NCBI GenBank assembly: GCA_947500645.1
Contig: CANMSD010000003.1
Location: 308,501-372,500 of the forward strand
Length of the DNA: 64,000 bases
Direction of reading: 5' to 3'
Source: an uncultured Erythrobacter sp.
Lineage (GTDB): Bacteria > Pseudomonadota > Alphaproteobacteria > Sphingomonadales > Sphingomonadaceae
Shown: piece after piece, positions 7,895-17,171 of the stretch
Numbering within the stretch: position 1 is the first letter of the stretch
Layout: the number at the start of each line of letters is the position of its first letter
The notes under the pieces: model-generated
The model's input: only the letters and a program-made list of their open reading frames with translations
What the model was told of the DNA's origin: nothing
Databases searched by the model: none
Position numbers and translations under genes: made by a program

Positions 7895-10471
7895 ATGAAT
7901 CTCGACAAATTCACCGACCGCGCGAAGGGCTTCCTGCAAAGCGCGCAGACCGTCGCAATCCGCATGAATCATCAGCGGATCACGCCATCGCACCTGTTAA
8001 AAGCGCTGCTCGAAGACGAAGAAGGTATGGCGGCTGGCCTTATCCAGCGTGCTGGCGGTGAAGCTGGCCTTGCAGTTTCGGCGGTCGATGCAAGCCTTGC
8101 CAAGATCCCAGTGGTGACGGGCGGCGGTGCACAGCAGACACCGGGCCTCGATAATGACACGGTACGCGCGCTCGATAATGCCGAGCAGATCGCTGAGAAA
8201 GCGGGCGATAGTTACGTCACGGTAGAGATGCTGCTGGTGGCGCTTTCGCTCGCCCCCGGTGCAGCGGGCGAAGCCATGAAGGCAGCTAGTGTCACGCCGC
8301 AAAGCCTCAACGCTGCGATCGACGAGCTGCGCGGCGGCAAGAAGGCCGACAGCGCCAATGCGGAAAGCGCTTACGATGCAATGGAGAAATATGCCCGCGA
8401 CCTGACGCAGGCGGCGCGCGACGGCAAGCTCGACCCGGTTATCGGCCGCGACGAGGAAATTCGCCGCACGATCCAGATTCTTGCCCGGCGTACCAAGAAC
8501 AACCCCGCGCTGATCGGTGAACCTGGCACCGGTAAGACCGCGATTGCCGAAGGGCTCGCGCTGCGGATCGCCAATGGCGATGTGCCGGACAGCCTCAAAG
8601 GTCGCACGCTGATGTCGCTTGATATGGGCTCATTGATCGCTGGTGCGAAATATCGCGGCGAGTTTGAAGAGCGGCTCAAGACCGTGCTCGACGAGGTGAA
8701 GAACGCCGATGGCCAGATCATTCTGTTCATTGACGAGATGCACACTTTGATCGGGGCAGGCGCGAGCGAAGGCTCCATGGATGCCTCAAACCTGCTCAAG
8801 CCCGCGCTCTCGCGCGGCGAGCTGCACTGCATCGGCGCGACCACGCTCGATGAATACCAGAAGTATGTCGAAAAAGACCCGGCGCTCCAGCGGCGCTTCC
8901 AGATGGTCTATATCGACGAGCCGAGCGTTGAAGACACGATCTCGATCCTGCGCGGCCTAAAAGAGAAGTATGAGCTGCACCATGGTGTGCGGATCACCGA
9001 TGGCGCTTTGGTCGCCTCGGCGCAGCTCTCCAACCGCTATATCCAGAACCGCTTTCTGCCGGACAAGGCCATCGACCTGATGGACGAAGCGGCCTCGCGG
9101 ATCCGTATGGAGGTGGAATCCAAGCCCGAAGAGATCGAGGATCTCGATCGACGCATCATCCAGCTCAAGATCGAGGAAAGCGCGCTCGCGAAGGAGGGCG
9201 ATGCGAACTCACAGGATCGGCTGGTGGCTTTGCGCGAGGAACTCGCAAACCTTGAACAGGAAAGCGCTGAACTGACCACGCGCTGGCAGAATGAGCGCGA
9301 CAAGATCGAGGCTGAAGGCAAGATCAAAGAGAAGCTCGATGCGGCGAGGCTCGAACTGGAGCAGGCGCAGCGTGAAGGTGATTTGGCGAAAGCCGGCGAG
9401 CTTTCATACGGGCGTATCCCTGAACTCGAAAAGCAGCTCGAAGCGGCGGAAGAGCTTTCCGACGATGCGCTGCTGCGCGAAGAAGTGACCGAAGAGGACA
9501 TTGCCTCTGTTGTCGCGCGCTGGACCGGCATCCCGATGGAACGGATGATGGAGGGTGAGCGCGACAAGCTGCTGCAGATGGAGGACATCATCGGCAAGCG
9601 GGTGATCGGTCAGTCGGATGCGATCACGGCTGTGTCCAAGGCGGTGCGGCGTGCGCGGGCCGGCTTGCAGGATCCGAACCGCCCATTGGGCTCCTTCCTG
9701 TTCCTTGGCCCGACTGGTGTGGGTAAGACCGAGCTGACCAAGGCGCTCGCCGAGTTCCTGTTCGATGACGACCAGGCGATGGTTCGGATCGACATGAGCG
9801 AGTTCATGGAGAAGCACTCGGTCGCGCGGCTGATCGGCGCGCCTCCCGGTTATGTCGGCTATGACGAGGGCGGCGTGCTGACTGAAGCGGTTCGCAGGCG
9901 TCCTTATCAGGTTGTCCTGTTCGACGAGGTCGAGAAAGCGCACAGCGACGTCTTCAACGTGCTGCTGCAAGTGCTCGACGATGGCCGTCTAACCGATGGT
10001 CAGGGCAGGGTGGTCGACTTCTCGAACACGCTGATCATCCTGACCTCGAACCTCGGCAGCCAGTTCCTGTCGAACCTGGGTGACGACCAGAAGGTCGCCG
10101 ATGTCGAGGACCAGGTGATGGATGTTGTGCGCGGGCATTTCCGCCCCGAATTCCTCAACCGTCTCGACGAGATCATCCTGTTCCACCGCCTAGCGATGGA
10201 GCATATGGCACCGATCGTCGCGATCCAGGTGAAGCGCGTGCAGAAGCTGCTCGATGATCGCAAGATCACGCTTGATCTGAGCGAGGCTGCGCTGCGCTGG
10301 CTTGGCCGGGTTGGCTATGATCCCGTATATGGCGCGCGTCCGTTGAAGCGTGCTGTGCAGCGTTATCTGCAGGATCCCCTGGCCGAGAAATTGCTCGAAG
10401 GTGAGGTGCCGGATGGCGCGACTCTGAGAATCGATGAGGGCGATGGTGAGCTAAAAATGATGGTTGAGTGA
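7895..10471 (+). CDS. clpB: ATP-dependent disaggregase ClpB
   Basis: 858 residues, the usual ClpB length (E. coli has 857). It has an N-terminal Clp-N domain (about 1-145), first nucleotide-binding domain with Walker A GEPGTGKT (about 208-215), a long coiled-coil middle domain rich in Glu and Arg (about 395-540), and second domain with Walker A GPTGVGKT (about 605-612). ClpB works with DnaK, DnaJ and GrpE to pull apart heat-aggregated proteins in the cytoplasm. The middle domain is full size, which separates it from ClpV of type VI secretion and from ClpA. It stands alone, divergent from the eCIS operon, with a heat-shock-type promoter candidate. No strong terminator is visible after it. Confidence 0.98.
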   Translation: MNLDKFTDRAKGFLQSAQTVAIRMNHQRITPSHLLKALLEDEEGMAAGLIQRAGGEAGLAVSAVDASLAKIPVVTGGGAQQTPGLDNDTVRALDNAEQIAEKAGDSYVTVEMLLVALSLAPGAAGEAMKAASVTPQSLNAAIDELRGGKKADSANAESAYDAMEKYARDLTQAARDGKLDPVIGRDEEIRRTIQILARRTKNNPALIGEPGTGKTAIAEGLALRIANGDVPDSLKGRTLMSLDMGSLIAGAKYRGEFEERLKTVLDEVKNADGQIILFIDEMHTLIGAGASEGSMDASNLLKPALSRGELHCIGATTLDEYQKYVEKDPALQRRFQMVYIDEPSVEDTISILRGLKEKYELHHGVRITDGALVASAQLSNRYIQNRFLPDKAIDLMDEAASRIRMEVESKPEEIEDLDRRIIQLKIEESALAKEGDANSQDRLVALREELANLEQESAELTTRWQNERDKIEAEGKIKEKLDAARLELEQAQREGDLAKAGELSYGRIPELEKQLEAAEELSDDALLREEVTEEDIASVVARWTGIPMERMMEGERDKLLQMEDIIGKRVIGQSDAITAVSKAVRRARAGLQDPNRPLGSFLFLGPTGVGKTELTKALAEFLFDDDQAMVRIDMSEFMEKHSVARLIGAPPGYVGYDEGGVLTEAVRRRPYQVVLFDEVEKAHSDVFNVLLQVLDDGRLTDGQGRVVDFSNTLIILTSNLGSQFLSNLGDDQKVADVEDQVMDVVRGHFRPEFLNRLDEIILFHRLAMEHMAPIVAIQVKRVQKLLDDRKITLDLSEAALRWLGRVGYDPVYGARPLKRAVQRYLQDPLAEKLLEGEVPDGATLRIDEGDGELKMMVE

Positions 10472-10798
10472 GGTTACGATCGTATGATCGCGAGATTACC
10501 AAATTTCCACCTTTATAATTTTATTTCACGAAACGGTGATTTTCTTGCACTAATTGAAAAGCTCAAAATGCAGTAAATTTCCAGAGCTGCTACCTGTCTG
10601 TGGGATTAACGCAACAGGGCGCTGAAAAGTGGCGATCCGCTTTGACATCAATACATCGCTATTGCACACAGCCGCCATCGCAGGGGTTTAGTCGCGATTC
10701 CATTTTGGACTGATCGAAGGTGCGTAGGGGTACGTCCGCTTTTCGATTAATTGGTTGGGTCATTGGCTATTCCTCCGGTTGTCGCAACTGGAGTTATC
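10472..10798. other. Intergenic region before the first TonB receptor
   Basis: These 327 bases are AT-rich at 10500-10600 and contain a TTGACA at 10642-10647, but I see no good -10 box at standard spacing. No RNA gene or hairpin with a T-run is evident. It presumably carries the clpB 3' end and the promoter of the TonB receptor. Confidence 0.5.
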
Positions 10799-13700
10799 AT
10801 GAAGAAGTTTCACACGAATTCCGTGAAGGCTTTGGCCTTCTCTGCTTCGGCGATTGCATTCGCCGTAGCTGGTCCCGCTTATGCACAGGACGAACAGCCT
10901 GAAGAAGAGGTTGTCGAAGAGGAAGAAGAGCAGGTCGATGTTGGCACCGATGCCAGCGGCCAGCAATCACAGCAGGGCGGCATCGTCGTTACCGGTTCGC
11001 GTATCGTTCGCGACACCTACACGTCGATTTCACCGCTTCAGGTCATTTCGGGAGAGACCCAGCGTAATATAGGTGCTTTCGATCCTTCGCAAATACTCCA
11101 GCGTGACGAAGCGGCTACGGGTCAGCAGATCGATGCGACTTTCCAGGGCTTTGTGTTGGACAACGGTCCAGGTCAGCAGACGGTTGACCTGCGTGGTCTT
11201 GGCGCAAACCGCACACTATTGCTCGTCAATGGGCGCCGTCTTTCGCCTGCGGGTGTCGAAGGTGTTCCGAGTGCGCCGTCTATCAACCTTTTGCCATCCG
11301 CTTTAATTGATCGCATCGACTTGCTCCTTGACGGTGCATCGTCGGTTTATGGTTCTGACGCAGTTGCGGGCGTGGTTAACGTCATCCTGCGCAAGGACTT
11401 TGACGGTGTCGAACTGACGGGCAGTGGCAACCTCAACGAGCAGGGCGGCGGCAATGACTTTAATGTCAGCGCTGCCTGGGGCTTCAACACTGACCGTGCC
11501 TTCTTTGGCGTGGGAGTGGAGTACGACTATCGCGACGAAATTCGCTTCAGCGATCGCGATTTCCTGGCTGGTTGCGATACTCACTACGAAATCACGCAAA
11601 ATGGCGATGTTCGCACCCTCGGTCTTCTCGACTTTATTGATGCAGAGGTGGATTCCGGCGGAACTATTACGCAGGCTCCAGAAGACTGCAAACGCCGCGG
11701 TCAAGGGTTGGGCAGAAGCATAATTACCGATTTTGGCAATTTCGGCGTACTTTATCGTACCGCAGATGGAACTGGTCCAGGCAATGCCGGTGTGCCAGGT
11801 TACGTCGAGTCAAATTTCGCCAATGGTAATCCTGTCGATGCGAACGGCGATGGCATTCAGGACGTTCGATTTGCCGATTACAGCACAAACGGTGTATTCC
11901 CTGAAGGTGTCTTCGTTCCGAAAGCAGAGCGGATCAATGCTTTTGCATATGGCGAATATGTCCTTCCCGGTGAAGCGAACGTCACGCCTTACTTCGAATT
12001 ACTGTACAATCGGTCTGAAGTTAGCGCAGTCGATGCTGGTCTTAGCCAGATCATCGTTTCCGTCCCCGATGTTAACCAGTTTAACCCTTGCAATCCTGCT
12101 GCTCCAGGCGGTGTGGACTGCTTTGACGCAGGACGCGTATTTAACGGTCAGGCGCCATTCGGGCTCAATATTCCGATGAATGTGCAGCCTCGCGTGAGCG
12201 TGCCAGGCGATCGTGACAACTTCAATAGTTCAATAGAACAGTATCGCGGTGTACTCGGCGTTCGCGGCGATCTGCCGTTCATCTCACCAAGCTGGTCATT
12301 TGATGTCGCCGGTACTTACACTCGTTCTATCGGCAAATCACGTCGCTTTGGCATTCGCGAAGATCGTCTGGCCTTCGCCCTCGGGGTGGATCCCACTTTG
12401 GACTTCGACCAGGACGGCTCAATCGACTTTAATAACGATGGCATCGCAGACGACTATGATCCAAGCGAGAACTTCGCTGCCAATCCGATAGTAGCGGGTG
12501 CATTTGGTTATCGTCCGCCGATTACACCATGTGATGTCTCACAGCTTCAGAACCCCGATTTCGCTGCGCCCGATCTTGCTGATGGATGCGTTCCGGTAAA
12601 CCTGTTTGCACCAAGCTTGATCGATTCTTTCCGCGGCGAATTCGCAACCCAGGCCGAGAGGGATTATCTGATCGACGCGCGTGAGTTTGATACGATCTAC
12701 GAACAGATCGTTATATCTGCTTTCGCCACCGGTGATTTGTTCGAGCTTCCAGCTGGTCCTGTTGGTGCGGTGTTCGGTTTTGAATGGCGCGAGGACTCGA
12801 TTGACTCGCGGCCCGATCAAAACGCCGCCAACGGATTAATCCTCAACCTGTTCTCCGATGCAGGCGCGGTTGGCAGCAAATGGATTCGTGAAGCTTTTGC
12901 AGAAGTCGACCTTCCGTTGATCGCTGGAGAAACGCTTGTTGAAGAACTCAATCTCAACGTGTCGGGTCGCCTAACCGATGAAGAGTTTTACGGTACGGCG
13001 GGAACATTCTCGGTAAAGGGAGGGTGGCGCCCGGTAGCACCGCTGCTACTACGTTTCAGCTACGGCACTTCGTTCCGTGCGCCAAATCTGCGCGAGAACT
13101 TCCTGCTAGGTCAATCGGGTTTCCTTGCAGCGACCGATCCTTGTGCGGTGCCTTCCGGTGCAGCGCCGGGCGGCACCTATGATCCGGGTCTGGACAACCG
13201 CGATCCAGCTATTTTTGCGAATTGTGTTCGTGAGGGCCGTGATCCGACAACGATTGGCATCGATAACTCCAACCCGGCTTTCCCACGTGTTATTCGGAAT
13301 GCAACAGTCGAGATTTTCACGCAGGGCTCGCTAGACTTGGATCCGGAAACATCGCGCTCAATAACTGCGGGTTTTGCCTATGAAGATACCTTGGGTGACG
13401 GCTGGGATCTTGCTCTTTCGGGCACTTACTTCGACATCAAGGTGAAGGACTCGGTAGTCCGCCCTGGACTGCAATTCGCGCTAAACGACTGTTTCGCTCG
13501 TGATGACGGTGTCGTTTCGCAATTCTGTGACCAGCTCGTTGTTGGCGGTGCGCCTAGCGATCTTGGGCTCGTGAGTGACGCAGATTTGGCATTTATCAAC
13601 CTCGACGAAGACTTGGTTCGCGGACTCGATCTCAATGCATCCGTCGACAAGGACGTGACGCTGTTTGGTGAGTCTATTGACCTCGGTCTCGAACTGAGGG

Positions 13701-14272
13701 CGAACCACCTGATAGAGCGTTCGAACTCGTTTACGGATTTTGCAGGAGTGCGCTCGACTGCCAACTTTGAAGGTGAGTTCTTCTTCCCAAGTTGGACCGG
13801 TCGCGCGACGTTTACAGCCGAATGGAACAACTTCTTGTTGACCTGGCAGACCCGCTGGGTTGGTGAGCAGGAACAGGATGTAAATGGCATCGATGAGTTT
13901 GCCGATGCGTTCGGCTTCAGGCCAGATGGCACCTTTATCGATGCCAATGGTGATGGAGCTCCGGATGTTCAGAGCGACACCTGTACAGGTTTCGGTTCTA
14001 CTGGCCCGAACGGTACTGGGCCGACGACAATTGCTGGCGATGGCCTCTTTTGCCGCGACGTCGGTTTTGCGGATGATTACTTCGTTCACACACTCGCGCT
14101 TCGCTATCGTGGCTCGAATTTTGAACTTCGGGCAGGCGTGACAAACCTGTTCGACAAAGACCCCCCGCTTGTTGACAGTTCTGAAGTTCTATCGATTTCG
14201 AATGTGCCACTAGGCGGTGGTTTTGATCTCGATGGCCGCGAGTTTTTCGCGGGCATAGAATATCGCTTCTAA
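10799..14272 (+). CDS. TonB-dependent outer-membrane receptor
   Basis: 1157 residues starting at MKKFHTNSVKALAF with a clear signal peptide ending ...GPAYAQ; the GGAG site before 10799 supports this start over an upstream TTG. After an acidic Glu-rich stretch comes the plug (GGIVVTGSRI, then NRTLLLVNGRRL, then SSVYGSDAVAGVVN), followed by a 22-strand barrel ending in the aromatic FFAGIEYRF. The protein imports a substrate across the outer membrane using TonB energy. The barrel loops contain three D-x-[DN]-x-D-G segments like calcium-binding loops. It is followed by an S9 peptidase, so peptides are a plausible ligand; the ligand is otherwise unknown. A strong terminator follows. Confidence 0.95.
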   Translation: MKKFHTNSVKALAFSASAIAFAVAGPAYAQDEQPEEEVVEEEEEQVDVGTDASGQQSQQGGIVVTGSRIVRDTYTSISPLQVISGETQRNIGAFDPSQILQRDEAATGQQIDATFQGFVLDNGPGQQTVDLRGLGANRTLLLVNGRRLSPAGVEGVPSAPSINLLPSALIDRIDLLLDGASSVYGSDAVAGVVNVILRKDFDGVELTGSGNLNEQGGGNDFNVSAAWGFNTDRAFFGVGVEYDYRDEIRFSDRDFLAGCDTHYEITQNGDVRTLGLLDFIDAEVDSGGTITQAPEDCKRRGQGLGRSIITDFGNFGVLYRTADGTGPGNAGVPGYVESNFANGNPVDANGDGIQDVRFADYSTNGVFPEGVFVPKAERINAFAYGEYVLPGEANVTPYFELLYNRSEVSAVDAGLSQIIVSVPDVNQFNPCNPAAPGGVDCFDAGRVFNGQAPFGLNIPMNVQPRVSVPGDRDNFNSSIEQYRGVLGVRGDLPFISPSWSFDVAGTYTRSIGKSRRFGIREDRLAFALGVDPTLDFDQDGSIDFNNDGIADDYDPSENFAANPIVAGAFGYRPPITPCDVSQLQNPDFAAPDLADGCVPVNLFAPSLIDSFRGEFATQAERDYLIDAREFDTIYEQIVISAFATGDLFELPAGPVGAVFGFEWREDSIDSRPDQNAANGLILNLFSDAGAVGSKWIREAFAEVDLPLIAGETLVEELNLNVSGRLTDEEFYGTAGTFSVKGGWRPVAPLLLRFSYGTSFRAPNLRENFLLGQSGFLAATDPCAVPSGAAPGGTYDPGLDNRDPAIFANCVREGRDPTTIGIDNSNPAFPRVIRNATVEIFTQGSLDLDPETSRSITAGFAYEDTLGDGWDLALSGTYFDIKVKDSVVRPGLQFALNDCFARDDGVVSQFCDQLVVGGAPSDLGLVSDADLAFINLDEDLVRGLDLNASVDKDVTLFGESIDLGLELRANHLIERSNSFTDFAGVRSTANFEGEFFFPSWTGRATFTAEWNNFLLTWQTRWVGEQEQDVNGIDEFADAFGFRPDGTFIDANGDGAPDVQSDTCTGFGSTGPNGTGPTTIAGDGLFCRDVGFADDYFVHTLALRYRGSNFELRAGVTNLFDKDPPLVDSSEVLSISNVPLGGGFDLDGREFFAGIEYRF

Positions 14273-14296
14273 GAGCTTGCAAACCACGCAATAGCG

Positions 14297-14342
14297 CCAA
14301 AAAAGGCGGCCTCTCACGCTTGTGATGGGGCCGCTTTTTTGG
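14297..14342 (+). terminator. Rho-independent terminator after TonB receptor
   Basis: AAAAAAGGCGGCC pairs with GGGCCGCTTTTTT around a loop of about 16 bases and ends in a T-run. The A-run on the other side would also allow function on the minus strand. It separates the receptor from the S9 peptidase, so the peptidase has its own promoter or depends on readthrough. Confidence 0.85.
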
Positions 14343-14441
14343 TTTAATGCGTGTAGGAGGAGGGCTCGGCCGTTTGCGTGGGAAGCGAACTGACCCTGTC
14401 CGTGTCGCGTTAGAATTCAACGTATTGAGAGAAACTGAACA

Positions 14442-16442
14442 ATGAAGCTCTTAAAAGCACCACTAATCGCAGCCATGGCAGGCGTTTCGGTCATCGGACT
14501 CAGTCTGTCCGCGCCTACGGCCACACAGGCTCAGTCAAGCGCCGTGCCGATCGATGTCTGGGCGCTTCGCAACGTCGTAAATGCGGTACAGGTCTCACCG
14601 GACGGCAACCATATCCTGGTTCACAAGGTTGAAAGCCGTGAAGGCGATTATCTCCTTGAGATTTACAAGTCAGATGACCTGTCGAAACCGTACCGGCGTC
14701 TTAATGCCGATCCAATGGAGATTATCAGCGCTCAGTGGGTGAGCGACAACTACATCTTCGGCAACGCTTGGCAGGTCAATCGTAAGAGAGTCAAAGGACC
14801 AGAAGAGGACATTCGTGACTATCTGGCCTATTCTTACAACCTGGAAGCTAACAAGTTTAGCAAGGCCAGCGGCAACTTTGGAATCGTAAATATCCTGCCG
14901 AATGAACCCGACGCCGTATTGATCGGCGGCGGCAACGCGGTGGCCGATCCGACCGGTGTCGATCCGTTCGCTGCGTTTCGTCCGCGCGCTTACTATAAGT
15001 TCAACCTCAAGAATGGTTCGCGCTCACTGGTGCTGAAGGGCAGTGAGAAGTATCCGACCGCGGTCTTCGATAATGACGGTAACCCGCGATATACACAGAC
15101 ACAGGACCCTGGTTCGAACACGCTCAAGACCTATTACCGTAAGCCTGGTGATCGATCGTGGACCCAGTTCGGGGAGGAGTTCGATCTTGACGATCACGAG
15201 AACCTGTACCGGGTTCTTGGCGGTATTCATGGCCTAGTCGGCTTCAAGCATGATGATCCCAACATCGGCTACATCATCGACAACCGTAACGGTGAAGACA
15301 AAGCTGCCCTTTGGGAGTTCGACTTTAACACGGGTCAGTTCGGTAAGAAGCTGTTCCAAGACGAGAATGCAGATGTGACTGGGGTGCAAACGCACTCGAT
15401 CCCAGGAAATGACAAGCTTGTCGCGGCGCGCTACCCAGGAGCGAAGCGCGAACGTCATTGGTTCGATGAGGAGGAAAAAGCCCTCCACGAAGCGCTCGAG
15501 CAGCAGATCCCTTATGCTCACAGCATAGCGATCAGCAGCCGCTCACGTGACGGTAACACGATGATCGTGCAGAACTCGGGGCCACGCGATCCTGGCTCAT
15601 TCTGGCTCGTTAAAGACGGTAAGATGGCCAAACTTGGCAGTCGCAACCCGTTGGTCAATCCTGAGCAACTCGCTGACGTGAAATACATCCGTTATAAAGC
15701 GCGCGATGGCCTGGAAATCCCAGCGTATGTCACCATTCCTAAGGGCGAAGGCCCGTTCCCGCTGGTGGTCCAGCACAACGGTGGCCCGCACGTGAACGCT
15801 GTAATCGGCTATGGTGAACTGAACCAGATGCTCGCCAATGCTGGCTATATGGTACTGTATCCGCAAAACCGCATATCGACCGGCTGGGGGCAGAAGCATT
15901 TCGATGCCGGCTATGGTGAGCATGGCCTCGCGATGCAGGACGACAAAGATGACGGTGTAAAATATCTCATCGAGCAGGGGCTTGCTGATCCTGACCGAGT
16001 TGCATTTTTCGGCTGGTCTTATGGTGGCTACGCGGCGCTAGTAGCCGCGTCTCGCGAGCAAAACCTTTATCAATGTTCCATAGCTGTCGCGGCCGTGGCT
16101 GACGCGGAAAAGGTTTATCGGACCCGCAGCGGTTCGAACACACCCAAGGCGATTGATGACTGGGCGCAACGTCGGGGCATGATCGGCATCAACCCCATTA
16201 ATGAAGTGTCGAAAGTCAACATTCCGCTGCTCATGGTCCACCCGCAGCAGGACCGGCGTGTGCTGTACTTCAACTTTGTGGACTACAAAAAGGAGTTCGA
16301 GAAGGCTGGCAAAGAAGGTCAGTTTATGACCGTAGAAGGCGCGGACCACTTCTCCAACACCTGGATGTTCAACCACCAGCAGCAGCTTTACACGAAGATG
16401 CTCGACTTCCTGGCGAACGATTGCGGACCTGGCGGTCTTTGA
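14442..16442 (+). CDS. Exported S9 family prolyl oligopeptidase-type peptidase
   Basis: 666 residues with a signal peptide (about 1-30, ending ATQAQ), an N-terminal beta-propeller-like region (about 40-400) and a C-terminal alpha/beta hydrolase domain. The catalytic triad is visible: Ser526 in GWSYGGY, Asp604 in HPQQDRRV and His636 in GADHFSN. Such enzymes cleave oligopeptides, here in the periplasm. The position right after a TonB receptor suggests a peptide uptake and degradation pair, though a terminator lies between them. It resembles the acylaminoacyl or dipeptidyl peptidase branch, and I cannot fix the specificity. A good terminator follows the stop. Confidence 0.92.
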   Translation: MKLLKAPLIAAMAGVSVIGLSLSAPTATQAQSSAVPIDVWALRNVVNAVQVSPDGNHILVHKVESREGDYLLEIYKSDDLSKPYRRLNADPMEIISAQWVSDNYIFGNAWQVNRKRVKGPEEDIRDYLAYSYNLEANKFSKASGNFGIVNILPNEPDAVLIGGGNAVADPTGVDPFAAFRPRAYYKFNLKNGSRSLVLKGSEKYPTAVFDNDGNPRYTQTQDPGSNTLKTYYRKPGDRSWTQFGEEFDLDDHENLYRVLGGIHGLVGFKHDDPNIGYIIDNRNGEDKAALWEFDFNTGQFGKKLFQDENADVTGVQTHSIPGNDKLVAARYPGAKRERHWFDEEEKALHEALEQQIPYAHSIAISSRSRDGNTMIVQNSGPRDPGSFWLVKDGKMAKLGSRNPLVNPEQLADVKYIRYKARDGLEIPAYVTIPKGEGPFPLVVQHNGGPHVNAVIGYGELNQMLANAGYMVLYPQNRISTGWGQKHFDAGYGEHGLAMQDDKDDGVKYLIEQGLADPDRVAFFGWSYGGYAALVAASREQNLYQCSIAVAAVADAEKVYRTRSGSNTPKAIDDWAQRRGMIGINPINEVSKVNIPLLMVHPQQDRRVLYFNFVDYKKEFEKAGKEGQFMTVEGADHFSNTWMFNHQQQLYTKMLDFLANDCGPGGL

Positions 16443-16468
16443 TCAGGCGCTAGTCTACCAATCGACGG

Positions 16469-16504
16469 AAGGCCCGTCCTGTGATGCGCAGGGCGGGCCT
16501 TTTT
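16469..16504 (+). terminator. Rho-independent terminator after S9 peptidase
   Basis: AGGCCCGTCCT and AGGGCGGGCCT form a stem around a short loop, followed by TTTTT. It lies 27 bases after the peptidase stop. Confidence 0.85.
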
Positions 16505-16837
16505 GTGCGAACTAAGGTGGGGCAGCGATACCTTCGAGGTCGAACAACCCGCTCCCATCCGCTATTTTTTGTCGCCTTCTTCGATCCAGAAATGCCGTTC
16601 ATTACGGTCAATCTGGCGGACGCGGTGATGGTCGATTAAAGACGATTTACCTCTTCCTCGTCACCGCCTTAACCAGGCCGATTTTAGGCAGAGAGAAACC
16701 GCACACGAGCGCCGCCGCGCATTTGTGATCTCTTCCGTCTCGACAACGCGGACCTCGCCTTCGTTTGCCGCGCATCCCGAAATCACCGATTTCGCAAGCC
16801 GGTTCACGCCATGAGCGTGGAGAGATCTACAGGACAC
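16505..16837. other. Intergenic stretch with no recognised gene
   Basis: About 330 bases between the peptidase terminator and a minus-strand terminator. I see no coding frame with family resemblance and no RNA gene. It adjoins a receptor remnant, so it may be decayed coding sequence, but I could not read any protein motif in it. Confidence 0.4.
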
Positions 16838-16876
16838 AAAAAAGCCGCGGACCGAAGTCCGCGGCTCTCTTTTGTT
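16838..16876 (-). terminator. Terminator downstream of the receptor remnant
   Basis: AGCCGCGGAC and GTCCGCGGCT pair perfectly around a 4-base loop; on the minus strand the stem is followed by a run of six T. It sits just after the stop codon of the decayed receptor and appears to be its original terminator. Confidence 0.85.
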
Positions 16877-16890
16877 GGCTTTCGTCAGGA

Positions 16891-17071
16891 TCAGAACTTG
16901 AAGTTGATCCCGCCGAAGAACTGACGTGCCGTATCATAGATAGTCGGGGACGTGTTCCCGTTACCAAGCGGCGCGCCCAAAGATCTGCGCACCAATAACT
17001 GCGCTGATGTCGTCATCAACAGTGATATCGAAGTGGTTGACAGACATCGACAGGCCTGAGGCCAAGTCGCC
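16891..17071 (-). pseudogene. Remnant of a TonB-dependent receptor C-terminus
   Basis: Two minus-strand pieces of receptor-like protein survive. The upstream piece (about 17071-16975) reads LASGLSMSVNHFDITVDDDI followed by SAVIGAQ, matching the barrel region where receptors have a D-I-x-[IV]-D-D-A-I segment. The downstream piece reads LGAPLGNGNTSPTIYDTARQ then FFGGINFKF and stop, which is a receptor C-terminus. The two are in different frames, and the sequence that normally separates them is missing. No start codon or plug domain is present. It is a relic left by deletion and frameshift, adjacent to an intact receptor gene on the same strand. Confidence 0.75.
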
Positions 17072-17117
17072 TCAATGCGTGTGGATATTCAGCGCCTATT
17101 AGTGCCAACGGTCGCGC

Positions 17118-17150
17118 AAAAAAAGGGCGACGGTTTCCCGTCGCCCTTTG
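17118..17150 (-). terminator. Terminator of the second TonB receptor
   Basis: AAAGGGCGACGG and CCGTCGCCCTTT pair around a short loop; on the minus strand the stem runs into seven T. It lies about 20 bases downstream of the receptor stop. Confidence 0.88.
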
Positions 17151-17171
17151 GTAATCGTGTTCGTCTTTTGC

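Noticed and set aside
7895..10471. ClpB beside the injection system as a ClpV-like sheath recycler
   Set aside because: It has the full ClpB length and middle domain, its own heat-shock-type promoter and a divergent orientation. eCIS particles do not need ClpV. I treat it as housekeeping.
16765..16998. 77-codon plus-strand frame before the second TonB receptor
   Set aside because: It runs through a terminator hairpin and the antisense of a receptor remnant, so it is not a gene.
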